Assembly (NCBI GenBank): GCA_020025235.1
Contig: JAHHSL010000008.1
Coordinates: 1-50,546, forward strand
Origin: Ruthenibacterium sp.
GTDB taxonomy: Bacteria; Bacillota; Clostridia; Oscillospirales; Ruminococcaceae
Direction: 5' to 3'
Length of the DNA stretch: 50,546 nucleotides
Shown here: positions 42,037-50,340 of the stretch, piece by piece
How positions within the stretch are numbered: position 1 is the first letter of the stretch
Layout: every line of letters begins with the position of its first letter
Made by a program: the position numbers and the translations under genes
The notes under the pieces: generated by a model
Database searches by the model: none
What the model was told of the DNA's origin: nothing
Seen by the model: only the letters and a program-made list of their open reading frames with translations

Positions 42037-42496
42037 ATTCCGGTTCGGATGTGTGTCCTGCTGCCGGTTCCTGCGGTGTTTCCGTAATGTTCTGTATATT
42101 CACGCTATTTTTATACTTATCGTATATTTCCTGCAGCACCGCAATGTCCGCTTCGGACAGATTTTCCTTAAGATACGCCTTTGCGCTTTGCATCTTTCCT
42201 TCTTGCACAAGGCGGTACACCTCGTACATTCCCTGCACACCCAATCGGTTCGATGCAATTTCCCACGCGCGGCTGCGGTCGGATTCTTCCAGCAGTTCCG
42301 CCGCTTTGCGCAGCTTTTCCAGTATTCCCTCCTCGGCCGGGGCTGCAGCAGAGGATGCGGGTGCGGACGCCTTCCGGCTTTGTGCCGCGCGCACCGCATT
42401 GTGATATGCCGCAGCGCCTGCGGCCGCGGGAACAAGCGCCACAAGGAGGAAAAGCGCGCCTGCGGCAGTTGCGATCTTCCTTTTTCCGTTCTTCAT
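42035..42496 (-). CDS. Hypothetical exported or membrane-anchored protein
   Basis: 153 residues. Starts MKNGKRKIATAAGALFLLVALVPAAAGAAAYHNA, a basic N-terminus and one hydrophobic stretch (about 9-29) that may be a signal peptide or single anchor. An Ala/Ser/Pro-rich linker follows, then helices (EGILEKLRKAAELLEESDRSRAWEI, GMYEVYRLVQEGKMQSAKAYLKENL and LQEIYDKYKNS). I do not recognise the family. A strong ribosome site (GGAGGAGGG) and a TTGACA-17-TATACT promoter support expression. The stop lies inside the terminator of the converging gene. Confidence 0.75.
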   Translation of the reverse strand: MKNGKRKIATAAGALFLLVALVPAAAGAAAYHNAVRAAQSRKASAPASSAAAPAEEGILEKLRKAAELLEESDRSRAWEIASNRLGVQGMYEVYRLVQEGKMQSAKAYLKENLSEADIAVLQEIYDKYKNSVNIQNITETPQEPAAGHTSEPE

Positions 42497-42526
42497 GCTT
42501 TTCCCTCCTCCGCTTTTCCGGCATCG

Positions 42527-42555
42527 AGTATAGCATTTCCCGCAGAATGTGTCAA
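42527..42555 (-). promoter_or_regulatory. Promoter of the hypothetical exported protein gene
   Basis: On the minus strand TTGACA (42555-42550), a 17-nt spacer, TATACT (42532-42527). Between here and 42771 I see nothing but A/T-rich and short GC stretches. Confidence 0.8.
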
Positions 42556-42771
42556 AATCCGTTTTTTCGCATACATTTTGTCATATGCACAGCCGGATCG
42601 GGTCTTTTCTGTACTTTCTGCCATATAAATAGGTAAAAAAAGGCGCTGTTTTCCGGAATCGGCGGCATATCCGGGAATGAGCCCGGTTCATCACGCACAA
42701 GATTGGCGCAGTAGATTTTCCAAATTCGCCCCACAGTGTCGAAATTCGGTTTTTCCCGCCTTTTTTGACAA

Positions 42772-42800
42772 TTGACACGAATTTATCCATGTAGTACAAT
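42772..42800 (+). promoter_or_regulatory. Promoter of the NfeD-SPFH unit
   Basis: TTGACA at 42772-42777, a 17-nt spacer, TACAAT at 42795-42800. The leader to the first ATG is about 120 nt. Confidence 0.8.
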
Positions 42801-42922
42801 GTAGGCATTCAAAGGGGATTCCTGAAAAAACGTTGTCCTTTGACCCGAATATTCACCGATCCTGTCGGAATTTTTTCGGCAGAGATCCCACCGCATTTTA
42901 CAGCAGAAAGGCAGGTATTCCA

Positions 42923-43396
42923 ATGACGTTCTCGTTTGCTTCTGCCCTCTGGCTGGTTCTGCTCATTGCCTTTGTCATCATAGAGGCCGTGACTGCGCAG
43001 CTGGTCAGTGTCTGGTTTGCCGTCGGTGCCGCTGCCGCGTTTTTCGCCTCGGCTCTTACGTCTTCCTGGCTTGTTATGCTTTCTATCTTCGTCATCGTCA
43101 GTGCCGTATCGCTTATCTTTACCCGCCCGCTCGTCCGCAAGCATATGGATTCCGGCTTCGTCCCGACGAATGCCGATATGAACGTGGGCCGCATCGCATC
43201 CGTGATCGTTCCGATCACGCCCGCTGCAGCCGGCCGTGTCCGTCTGGACGGTGTGGACTGGGCTGCCCGCAGCAATGCTGCCATTGCTGAAGGGGCAATG
43301 TGCACGGTTTTGAGCGTTGATGGTGCAACGCTTACGGTTCAGCCGATCGAACCGGCTGTGCCCGCCGATCAGGTTTTGCCGAGCGAAACCGTATGA
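42923..43396 (+). CDS. NfeD family membrane protein
   Basis: 157 residues. Two to three membrane segments near the N-terminus (SFASALWLVLLIAFVIIEAVT and WLVMLSIFVIVSAVSLIF), then a soluble beta-barrel OB-like domain (GRIASVIVPITPAAAGRVRLDGVDWAARS, ending AMCTVLSVDGATLTVQP), the NfeD layout. NfeD proteins pair with SPFH proteins, encoded just downstream. ATG 42923 follows AGAAAGGCAGG; the extension to 42833 has no ribosome site. Confidence 0.9.
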   Translation: MTFSFASALWLVLLIAFVIIEAVTAQLVSVWFAVGAAAAFFASALTSSWLVMLSIFVIVSAVSLIFTRPLVRKHMDSGFVPTNADMNVGRIASVIVPITPAAAGRVRLDGVDWAARSNAAIAEGAMCTVLSVDGATLTVQPIEPAVPADQVLPSETV

Positions 43397-43458
43397 TCCC
43401 GTATTATTCCGGCGTTTTGTGCGTCGGGGAATAATTCAATTTTAAAGGAGGATATCCC

Positions 43459-44349
43459 ATGCTGCTTTTCTTTCTTATTCTTATTGTGATCGCTGCTGTG
43501 ATCGTTGTTGCCAACATCGCCATTGTTCCCCAGGCTTATGCCTATGTCGTCGAACGTCTCGGCGTTTATTATACGACATGGGATGCCGGCTTCCACTTCA
43601 AGACACCGTTCGTCACGCACATTGCCAAAAAGGTGTCCTTGAAGGAGCAGGTCGTCGACTTTCCCCCCCAGCCGGTTATCACCCGTGATAACGTAACCAT
43701 GCAGATCGATACCGTCGTGTTCTTCCAGATCACCGACCCGAAGCTGTTTACCTATGGTGTGGATCGCCCGATTTCCGCAATCGAAAACCTTTCCGCAACC
43801 ACGCTTCGCAACATCATCGGTGAAATGGAACTGGATCACACCCTGACCAGCCGCGACGTCATCAACAGCAAGATCACCGCGATCCTTGACGAAGCCACCG
43901 ACAAGTGGGGCATCAAGGTCAACCGCGTTGAAGTAAAGAACATCATGCCGCCGGCTGAAATTCAGGACGCCATGGAAAAGCAGATGAAGGCTGAACGTGA
44001 AAAACGTGAAGCGATCCTGATCGCCGAAGGCGAAAAGACGGCTGCTATCACCCGCGCCGAAGGCGAAAAGGAAAGCGCGATCCTTCGCGCAGACGCTGTG
44101 CGTGAACAGCGCATCCGCGAAGCACAGGGCGAAGCGCAGGCGATCCGCGAAGTCCAGCAGGCTATGGCAGATTCGCTGCGTCTGCTGAACGAAGCTGCAC
44201 CGAACGACAAGGTTCTGGCTCTGAAGGGTCTGGAAGCTTTGCAGAAGGTCGCAGACGGCAAGGCCACCAAGCTGATCATCCCGAGCAATATCCAGGATAT
44301 CACCAGCCTGCTTGCCGCCGGCAAGGAAGCGGTTTCCGACGCAAAATAA
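43459..44349 (+). CDS. SPFH/Band 7 domain membrane protein (stomatin-like)
   Basis: 296 residues. One N-terminal hydrophobic anchor (LLFFLILIVIAAVIVVANIAIV), then an SPFH domain (AYVVERLGVYYTTWDAGFH, then VDFPPQPVITRDNVTMQIDTVVFFQITDP) and a long C-terminal coiled coil rich in Glu, Ala and Arg. It forms large membrane cages or flotillin-like patches, and partners the NfeD protein encoded 62 nt before. The ribosome site is AAAGGAGGATA. Confidence 0.94.
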   Translation: MLLFFLILIVIAAVIVVANIAIVPQAYAYVVERLGVYYTTWDAGFHFKTPFVTHIAKKVSLKEQVVDFPPQPVITRDNVTMQIDTVVFFQITDPKLFTYGVDRPISAIENLSATTLRNIIGEMELDHTLTSRDVINSKITAILDEATDKWGIKVNRVEVKNIMPPAEIQDAMEKQMKAEREKREAILIAEGEKTAAITRAEGEKESAILRADAVREQRIREAQGEAQAIREVQQAMADSLRLLNEAAPNDKVLALKGLEALQKVADGKATKLIIPSNIQDITSLLAAGKEAVSDAK

Positions 44350-44385
44350 GCGCCGCATCCCGCTGACAGCATCATTTTGCATCAT

Positions 44386-44424
44386 AAAACGGAGTGTGCC
44401 GGATTCGGCACACTCCGTTTTTTT
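44386..44424 (+). terminator. Intrinsic terminator after the SPFH gene
   Basis: AAAACGGAGTGTGCC (44386-44400) pairs with GGCACACTCCGTTTT (44407-44421), then TTT. Confidence 0.94.
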
Positions 44425-44673
44425 CGTGTGCGGTTTTTCGGGGGATTTTTTACAAATCGTATAATCATCCACACTTTATACGATCCATAAAACCGGGATC
44501 AACAGACGCATCCCGTTGAAGTGCATCTTTTTCTGCCGCACATTTTCGGTAGTTCCGCGCTTTCTCTGCCCTTTTTGGCTATGTTTGCACTCTTTTTCCT
44601 CATTTTTGCGCGCTTTTAGTCACTTTGGCTCAAAATAGAAGATATTTACACGAAAAATCGTCAGTTCTTTCCC

Positions 44674-44702
44674 TTGCTTTTCCATGTCGAATCGTTTAGA
44701 AT
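44674..44702 (+). promoter_or_regulatory. Promoter of the guanine riboswitch-permease unit
   Basis: TTGCTT at 44674-44679, a 17-nt spacer, TAGAAT at 44697-44702. The 44425-44673 stretch before it is A/T rich with no gene visible. Confidence 0.65.
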
Positions 44703-44746
44703 GAATGGTGTTCTTTTGATAATATGCCTTTTGGCATTTCATATCC

Positions 44747-44817
44747 TTCGATATAATGCCGGCGATATGGGCCGGCAGTTTCTACCGGGTCAACCGTAAA
44801 ATATCCCGACTATCGAA
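44747..44817 (+). ncRNA. Guanine-class purine riboswitch aptamer
   Basis: Closing helix TTCGAT (44747-44752) with ATCGAA (44812-44817); P2 GCCGGC (44758-44763) with GCCGGC (44771-44776); core strings TATAATG, GATATGG, GTTTCTACC, CCGTAAA and CGACTA. The specificity base is C (44810, in GACTA), which marks guanine rather than adenine binding. L2 (ATATGG) and L3 (CCGTAAA) carry the kissing bases. Confidence 0.95.
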
Positions 44818-44826
44818 TTACACGAG

Positions 44827-44884
44827 CCGCGTTACGCGGTTTTTGTTTTTCCTGTCGGGATGAGTGCGGGCTCATCCCTTTTTT
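44827..44884 (+). promoter_or_regulatory. Guanine riboswitch expression platform with two terminators
   Basis: Terminator 1: CCGCG-TTA-CGCGG (44827-44839) followed by TTTTTGTTTTT. Terminator 2: GGGATGAG (44857-44864) with CTCATCCC (44871-44878) followed by TTTTTT. The aptamer segment TCCCGAC (44804-44810) can instead pair with GTCGGGA (44854-44860), which would break both the aptamer and terminator 2. Confidence 0.75.
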
Positions 44885-44942
44885 ATTTGGTCGGAAACGG
44901 GCTTCCGTTTCAAATAAACAACCCAAAACCAGGAGGAATATC

Positions 44943-46298
44943 ATGGAAAAGCTCTTTCATCTGAAAGAAAACGGTACCGATGTCAAGACCGAGATCATGG
45001 CCGGTATCACCACGTTCCTTGCCATGGCGTACATCCTTGCAGTCAACCCCAACATGCTGGGCGCTGCCGGTATGAACAGCCAGGGCGTCTTTATGGCAAC
45101 TGCGCTTGCGGCTGCGCTTGCCACCCTTGTTATGGCATTCCTTGCCAACTACCCGATCGCACTTGCTTCCGGCATGGGCCTCAACGCCTATTTTGCCTAC
45201 ACCATCTGCCTTGGCGACCTTGCCGAGCTTGAAAATCCCTGGCAGATCGCTCTGACGGCTATCCTTGTCGAAGGCATCATCTTCATCATTCTTTCCGCGT
45301 TCAAATTCCGCGAAACTCTGGTGAACTGCATCCCCGCAAACCTGAAATTCGGCATCACCACCGGTATCGGCCTGTTCATCACGTTCATCGGCCTGCAGAA
45401 TTCCGGCATCGTTGTGGCAGACGGCGCAACCAAGGTTGCCCTCGGCGATATCGCCACACCGCAGGTCGCTCTTGCTCTGACCGGCCTGATCCTGATCGGC
45501 CTGATGCTGTACTTCAACGTCAAGGGCGCGATCCTGTGGGGCATCCTGCTCACCTGGGGTCTTGGCATCATTGCCCAGCTCACAGGCTGGTACGTTGTCG
45601 ATCCTGCGATCGGCCAGTTCTCGCTGCTGCCCTCCGGCTCTTTCGTGCCGAACTTTGCCGCTTTGGGCGACACCGCGTTCAAGTTCAATTTCAGCTTCAT
45701 GATCAACAATGCGATCCAGTTCGCAACGATCGTTTTCGCATTCCTGTTTGTTGACCTGTTCGACACCGTCGGCACCCTGATCGGCGTTGCCGCAAAGGGC
45801 AACCTGCTGGACGAAGAGGGCAAGCTGCCCCGCGTCGGCCGCGCTCTTATGGCAGACGCAATCGGCACCGTTGCAGGCGCAATGCTCGGCACCTCCACCG
45901 TCACCAGCTATGTTGAAAGCTCTGCCGGCGTTGCCGAAGGCGGCCGCACCGGCCTGACGAGCCTTACCACGGCTGTCATGTTCATTCTGGCGATCTTCCT
46001 GTGGCCGGTATTCGGCGCGATCCCCGGCTTTGCAACTGCTCCGGCTCTGATCATCGTCGGCCTGTTCATGATGTCCAGCGTGCTGAACGTCAAGTTTGAA
46101 GGCGACATGGCAGACGTTCTGGGTGCATTCGTTGCCATCATCATGATGCCGTTCACCTACTCCATTGCAAACGGCATTATGTTCGGCATCCTCACCTGGA
46201 TGATCCTCAAGATCCTGCGCGGCAAGCTCAAGGACATTCACCCTGTTATGTGGGTCGTTTTTGCCCTGTTCGTGCTCCGTCTGTGGACGCTGATCTGA
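44943..46298 (+). CDS. NCS2 family guanine/hypoxanthine permease (PbuG/PbuO type)
   Basis: 451 residues with about 12-14 membrane segments. Strings diagnostic of the AzgA-like NCS2 branch are MAGITTFLAMAYILAVNPNML, ANYPIALASGMGLNAYFAYT, NSGIVVADGATKVALGD, FVDLFDTVGTLIGVA, GTSTVTSYVESSAGVAEGGRTGLTSL. It imports purine bases with protons. The guanine riboswitch directly upstream supports guanine/hypoxanthine as substrate. The ribosome site is AGGAGG before ATG 44943. Confidence 0.94.
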   Translation: MEKLFHLKENGTDVKTEIMAGITTFLAMAYILAVNPNMLGAAGMNSQGVFMATALAAALATLVMAFLANYPIALASGMGLNAYFAYTICLGDLAELENPWQIALTAILVEGIIFIILSAFKFRETLVNCIPANLKFGITTGIGLFITFIGLQNSGIVVADGATKVALGDIATPQVALALTGLILIGLMLYFNVKGAILWGILLTWGLGIIAQLTGWYVVDPAIGQFSLLPSGSFVPNFAALGDTAFKFNFSFMINNAIQFATIVFAFLFVDLFDTVGTLIGVAAKGNLLDEEGKLPRVGRALMADAIGTVAGAMLGTSTVTSYVESSAGVAEGGRTGLTSLTTAVMFILAIFLWPVFGAIPGFATAPALIIVGLFMMSSVLNVKFEGDMADVLGAFVAIIMMPFTYSIANGIMFGILTWMILKILRGKLKDIHPVMWVVFALFVLRLWTLI

Positions 46299-46312
46299 TT
46301 TTCCGTATTCCC

Positions 46313-46346
46313 GCCCCGGCTGTCTTTTGTCAGCCGGGGCTTTTTT
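46313..46346 (+). terminator. Intrinsic terminator after the purine permease gene
   Basis: GCCCCGGCTG (46313-46322), loop TCTTTTGT, CAGCCGGGGC (46331-46340), then TTTTTTG. Confidence 0.93.
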
Positions 46347-46412
46347 GTGCATTCCGGGCGCTGCACGCCGGAAAAGATTGCCGTTTTTGTTAATTAAATA
46401 TCAAATGGATAC

Positions 46413-46441
46413 TTGCGTAAAAACGCCGAAAATACTATAAT
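46413..46441 (+). promoter_or_regulatory. Promoter of the pgk-tpiA-gpmI operon
   Basis: TTGCGT at 46413-46418, a 17-nt spacer, TATAAT at 46436-46441. Confidence 0.75.
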
Positions 46442-46518
46442 AGAGTTGCACGCTGAAATTTTAAAAAAGCGCTGACAGAACAGTTATTATGCAAACTGCA
46501 GAAAGGAAGAGTTACCAT

Positions 46519-47739
46519 ATGAGCACTCTTGGCAAAAAGACAGTTGAAGATATTGAAGTTAAGGGCAAAAACGTCCTTGTCCGCTGTGATTTCAATGTCC
46601 CGATGAAGGACGGCGTGATCACCAACGACAACCGTATCGTTGCTGCTCTGCCCACGATCAAAAAGCTGATCGAAAACGGCGGCCGCGTGGTTCTTTGCAG
46701 CCACCTCGGCAAGCCCAAGAACGGCCCGGAAGAAAAGTTCAGCCTTGCTCCGGTTGCAGTGCGCCTTGGCGAACTGCTTGGCAAAAACGTCGTATTCGCA
46801 AACGATGACAATGTTGTCGGCGAAAACGCAAAGGCTGCCGTTGCCGCTATGAAGGACGGCGACGTCGTTCTGCTTCAGAACACCCGCTTCCGCAAGGAGG
46901 AAACCAAGAACCTGCCCGAATTTTCCAAGGATCTGGCAGACCTCGTGGGCGCAGACGCTGCATACGTCAACGATGCATTCGGCTCTGCACACCGCGCACA
47001 CTGCTCCACCGCAGGCGTCACCGATTACATCAAGACCACCGCTGTGGGCTATCTTATGGAAAAAGAGATCCGTTACCTCGGCAATGCCGTCAACGCTCCG
47101 GAACGTCCGTTCGTTGCGATCCTCGGCGGTGCAAAGGTTGCGGACAAGCTGAACGTCATCGAAAACCTGCTCAACAAGGTGGATACCCTGATCATCGGCG
47201 GCGGCATGGCTTATACCTTCCTGAAAGCACAGGGCTGCGAAGTCGGCCTTTCCCTGGTTGACGACGAAAAGCTGGAATACTGCAAGAACATGCAGGCAAA
47301 AGCAGCTGAAAAGGGCGTAAAGCTCCTGCTGCCGGTCGATACCGTTGTTGCCGATTCCTTCCCCAACCCGATCGATGCAGAAATCCCGGTCGAAGTTGTG
47401 GAATCCTCCAAGATCCCCGCAAACAAGGAAGGCCTGGATATCGGCCCCAAGACCCGCGAACTGTTTGCTGAAGCTGTCAAGAGCGCAAAGACGGTTGTCT
47501 GGAACGGCCCCATGGGCGTGTTTGAGAACCCGATCCTTGCCGAAGGCACCAAGGCTGTTGCAAAGGCACTGGCAGAGACCGATGCCACCACAGTCATCGG
47601 CGGCGGCGACAGCGCAGCAGCTGTCATGCAGCTGGGCTTTGCTGATAAAATGACCCACATTTCCACCGGCGGCGGCGCTTCCCTCGAATACCTCGAAGGC
47701 AAGGAACTGCCGGGCATCGCATGCATTGAAAACGCATAA
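46519..47739 (+). CDS. pgk: Phosphoglycerate kinase
   Basis: 406 residues. N-terminal substrate-binding RCDFNVPMKDGVITNDNRIVAALPTIK, then SHLGKPK, VVLLQNTRFRKEE, DLADLVGADAAYVNDAFGSAHRAHCS and the C-terminal ATP domain (ILGGAKVADKLNVIENLL, VWNGPMGVFENP, IGGGDSAAAVMQLG, STGGGASLEYLEGKELPGI). It makes ATP from 1,3-bisphosphoglycerate. ATG 46519 follows AAAGGAAGAG. First gene of the lower-glycolysis operon. Confidence 0.97.
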   Translation: MSTLGKKTVEDIEVKGKNVLVRCDFNVPMKDGVITNDNRIVAALPTIKKLIENGGRVVLCSHLGKPKNGPEEKFSLAPVAVRLGELLGKNVVFANDDNVVGENAKAAVAAMKDGDVVLLQNTRFRKEETKNLPEFSKDLADLVGADAAYVNDAFGSAHRAHCSTAGVTDYIKTTAVGYLMEKEIRYLGNAVNAPERPFVAILGGAKVADKLNVIENLLNKVDTLIIGGGMAYTFLKAQGCEVGLSLVDDEKLEYCKNMQAKAAEKGVKLLLPVDTVVADSFPNPIDAEIPVEVVESSKIPANKEGLDIGPKTRELFAEAVKSAKTVVWNGPMGVFENPILAEGTKAVAKALAETDATTVIGGGDSAAAVMQLGFADKMTHISTGGGASLEYLEGKELPGIACIENA

Positions 47740-47748
47740 ACATCACAC

Positions 47749-47782
47749 GGGGGCGGCGGAATTTCCGTCCGCCCCTTCCTTG
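47749..47782 (+). other. Hairpin between pgk and tpiA
   Basis: GGGGCGG-CGG (47750-47759) pairs with CCG-T-CCGCCCC (47765-47775), one bulged T. The T-run after it is broken, so it may act as a weak terminator or RNA stabiliser. Confidence 0.5.
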
Positions 47783-47825
47783 TTTATCTCTTTTTAAAAA
47801 TATATCAGAACGGAGAGACCCTGTT

Positions 47826-48593
47826 ATGAATAAAGCAAAACGCAGTGCCGTCATCGCCGGCAACTGGAAAATGAACAAAACCGCAACCGAAGCTGCAGAG
47901 CTGATCGACGCCCTGATCCCCGCCGTAAAAGGCGCAGACTGCGACGTTGTCATCTGCACCCCGTACACCGACCTTGTCACCGCTGTGGCAAAGTGCAAGG
48001 GCACCAACATCCACGTCGGCGCTGAAAACGTCCACTTTGAAAAGAGCGGCGCTTTCACCGGCGAAATTTCGGCGGATATGCTCGTAGACCTTGGTGTTGA
48101 ATACGTCATCACCGGCCATTCCGAGCGCCGTCAGTATTTTGCTGAAACCGACGAAACCGTCAACAAGCGCACAAAGGCCGCTCTGGCTGCCGGCCTGACC
48201 GTCATCGTCTGCGTGGGCGAAAGCCTTGCACAGCGCGAACAGGGCGTCACCGAAGAGCTGGTGCGCATGCAGACCAAGATCGCACTCGGCGGCGTTTCTG
48301 CCGAAGAGATGAAGCGCGTCATCATCGCATACGAACCGGTCTGGGCGATCGGCACCGGCCGCACCGCAACCTCCGATCAGGCACAGGAAGTCTGCGCTGC
48401 GATCCGCAAGGTCATCGGCGAACTGTACGGCGACGAAGTTGCACAGGCAACCACCGTTCAGTACGGCGGCAGCATGAACGCAGGCAATGCGGATGAACTG
48501 CTCTCCAAGCCCGATGTTGACGGCGGCCTGATCGGCGGCGCATCCCTCAAGGCAGATGCGTTCGGCGCGATCGTAGCAGCAGCCGGCAAGTAA
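47826..48593 (+). CDS. tpiA: Triose-phosphate isomerase
   Basis: 255 residues. Catalytic residues can be placed: Lys15 in AGNWKMNK, His98 in ITGHSERRQYF and Glu170 in AYEPVWAIGTGRTA. The phosphate loop end YGGSMNAGNADELL and GLIGGASLKADAF complete the barrel. It interconverts dihydroxyacetone phosphate and glyceraldehyde-3-phosphate. Second gene of the operon; the ribosome site is CGGAGAG. Confidence 0.98.
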   Translation: MNKAKRSAVIAGNWKMNKTATEAAELIDALIPAVKGADCDVVICTPYTDLVTAVAKCKGTNIHVGAENVHFEKSGAFTGEISADMLVDLGVEYVITGHSERRQYFAETDETVNKRTKAALAAGLTVIVCVGESLAQREQGVTEELVRMQTKIALGGVSAEEMKRVIIAYEPVWAIGTGRTATSDQAQEVCAAIRKVIGELYGDEVAQATTVQYGGSMNAGNADELLSKPDVDGGLIGGASLKADAFGAIVAAAGK

Positions 48594-48605
48594 ACCCTGA
48601 CAGAT

Positions 48606-48645
48606 CATGCACACGGCTTTGCGGTCGTGTGCATGTCCTATTTTT
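48606..48645 (+). other. Hairpin between tpiA and gpmI
   Basis: CATGCACACG (48606-48615), a 10-nt loop, CGTGTGCATG (48626-48635), followed by TCCTATTTTT. A possible attenuating or stabilising element. Confidence 0.55.
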
Positions 48646-48665
48646 CTTACAGAAAGGATTCTTTT

Positions 48666-50186
48666 ATGAAAAAACCTCTGCTTCTCTGCATCCTCGATGG
48701 TTTTGGCTGGGTTCCCGATGAAACCTACGGCAACGCGATCACCGCCGCCAAAACACCGAATCTTGATAAACTGTTTGCAGCCTGCCCGTACACCACGATC
48801 GGTGCTTCCGGCATGAACGTCGGTCTGCCGGACGGCCAAATGGGCAACAGCGAAGTCGGCCACACCAACATCGGCGCAGGCCGCATCGTGTATCAGGAAC
48901 TCACCCGCATCACCAAGGAAATTCAGGACGGCGGCTTTTATCAGAACGAAGCCCTGCTCGGCGCAGTGAAGAACGCAGCCGATAACGGCAAGGCACTGCA
49001 TCTGATCGGCCTGCTTTCCAACGGCGGCGTTCACAGCCATAACGAACACCTGTTCGCACTTCTGGAGCTTGCCAAGCGCAGCGGCCTTGAGAACGTTTAT
49101 GTGCACGCCATTATGGACGGCCGCGACGTTCCGCCCGATTCCGGCAAGGGCTTTATCGACGAACTGGAAGCCAAAATGGCCCAGATCGGCGTAGGCAGGA
49201 TCGCATCTGTCGTCGGCCGTTACTATGCAATGGACCGCGACAACCGCTGGGACCGCGTGGAAAAGGCATATGCCGCCATGGTTTACGGCGAAGGCGTGCA
49301 CGGCACTCCGTCCGAAGTGATGACCAACAGCTACAACGAAGGCGTCACGGACGAATTTGTTGTTCCGGCAGTCACCTGCGAAGGCGGGCGCGTGTCCTCC
49401 GGCGACAGCGTTGTGTTCTTCAACTTCCGCCCCGACCGTGCGCGTGAAATCACCCGCACTTTTGTGGACGACGAGTTCACCGGCTTCGAGCGCCGCAATG
49501 GCCGCTTCCCGCTGCATTATGTCTGCTTCACGCAGTATGATGCAACGATGCCGAACGTCGACGTTGCATTCCGTCCGCAGAGCCTGAACAACGTCATGGG
49601 CGAATATCTGGCAAAAATGGGCAAAACCCAGCTGCGCATTGCCGAAACGGAAAAATATGCGCATGTCACCTTCTTCTTCAACGGCGGCGTGGAAGCTCCG
49701 TTTGAAGGCGAGGATCGCGCCCTGATCGCCAGCCCGAAGGTCGCAACCTATGACCTGCAGCCGGAAATGAGCGCATATCTCGTTGCCGACGAATGTGAAA
49801 AGCGCATCGCAAGCGATAAATATGACGTGATCATCCTGAACTTCGCAAACTGCGACATGGTCGGCCACACCGGCGTGTTCGATGCAGCCGTAAAAGCGGT
49901 GGAAGCCGTTGACGAATGTGCAGGCCGCGTGATCAATGCAGTTCTGGCAAAGGGCGGCGCTGTTCTGCTGACAGCCGACCACGGCAACGCAGACCGCATG
50001 TATGACGGTGACCCGGATCACCCGTTCACCGCACACACCACCAACCCGGTTCCGTTCCTGGTTGCCGGCGTGGAAAACGCAAAGCTGCGTGAAGGCGGCG
50101 TGCTGGCGGATATCGCTCCCACGATGCTGAAGATCCTGGATCTGCCGCAGCCGGAGGAAATGACAGGCAAGAGCCTGATCGTTTGA
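48666..50186 (+). CDS. gpmI: 2,3-bisphosphoglycerate-independent phosphoglycerate mutase
   Basis: 506 residues. An alkaline-phosphatase-type metalloenzyme: Asp11 in ILDGFGW and the phosphorylated Ser62 in GQMGNSEVGHTNIGAGR, followed by VHSHNEHLFALL, AIMDGRDVPPDS, FFNFRPDRARE and ADHGNADRMYDG with the second metal site. It needs manganese and interconverts 3- and 2-phosphoglycerate. ATG 48666 follows AGAAAGGA. Last gene of the operon; enolase and GAPDH are not in the window. Confidence 0.97.
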   Translation: MKKPLLLCILDGFGWVPDETYGNAITAAKTPNLDKLFAACPYTTIGASGMNVGLPDGQMGNSEVGHTNIGAGRIVYQELTRITKEIQDGGFYQNEALLGAVKNAADNGKALHLIGLLSNGGVHSHNEHLFALLELAKRSGLENVYVHAIMDGRDVPPDSGKGFIDELEAKMAQIGVGRIASVVGRYYAMDRDNRWDRVEKAYAAMVYGEGVHGTPSEVMTNSYNEGVTDEFVVPAVTCEGGRVSSGDSVVFFNFRPDRAREITRTFVDDEFTGFERRNGRFPLHYVCFTQYDATMPNVDVAFRPQSLNNVMGEYLAKMGKTQLRIAETEKYAHVTFFFNGGVEAPFEGEDRALIASPKVATYDLQPEMSAYLVADECEKRIASDKYDVIILNFANCDMVGHTGVFDAAVKAVEAVDECAGRVINAVLAKGGAVLLTADHGNADRMYDGDPDHPFTAHTTNPVPFLVAGVENAKLREGGVLADIAPTMLKILDLPQPEEMTGKSLIV

Positions 50187-50248
50187 TCGGTACACCCGCA
50201 GACAGCGATGCGGCGCGTCCTGTGCCGCGTATCATATGGTTTTATCAA

Positions 50249-50290
50249 TACGGCGCAGTCCCGAACAAGGGGGCTGCGCCGTATCTTTTA
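50249..50290 (+). terminator. Intrinsic terminator after gpmI
   Basis: TACGGCGCAG (50249-50258) pairs with CTGCGCCGTA (50274-50283), with an inner TCCC/GGGG part, then TCTTTTAT. Confidence 0.88.
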
Positions 50291-50340
50291 TATACTGATA
50301 TATCCTTTAAATCAGACCTTCACACATTTGTACACTATGC

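Noticed and set aside
42737..42743. TGTCGAA, a perfect Spo0A-box core, upstream of the NfeD promoter (another at 44685-44691 in the purine permease promoter spacer)
   Set aside because: A 7-mer is expected several times by chance in 50 kb counting both strands, and neither gene is a known Spo0A target.
47805..50195. Minus-strand frame of about 800 codons opposite tpiA and gpmI
   Set aside because: Antisense shadow; both plus-strand genes have complete active sites.
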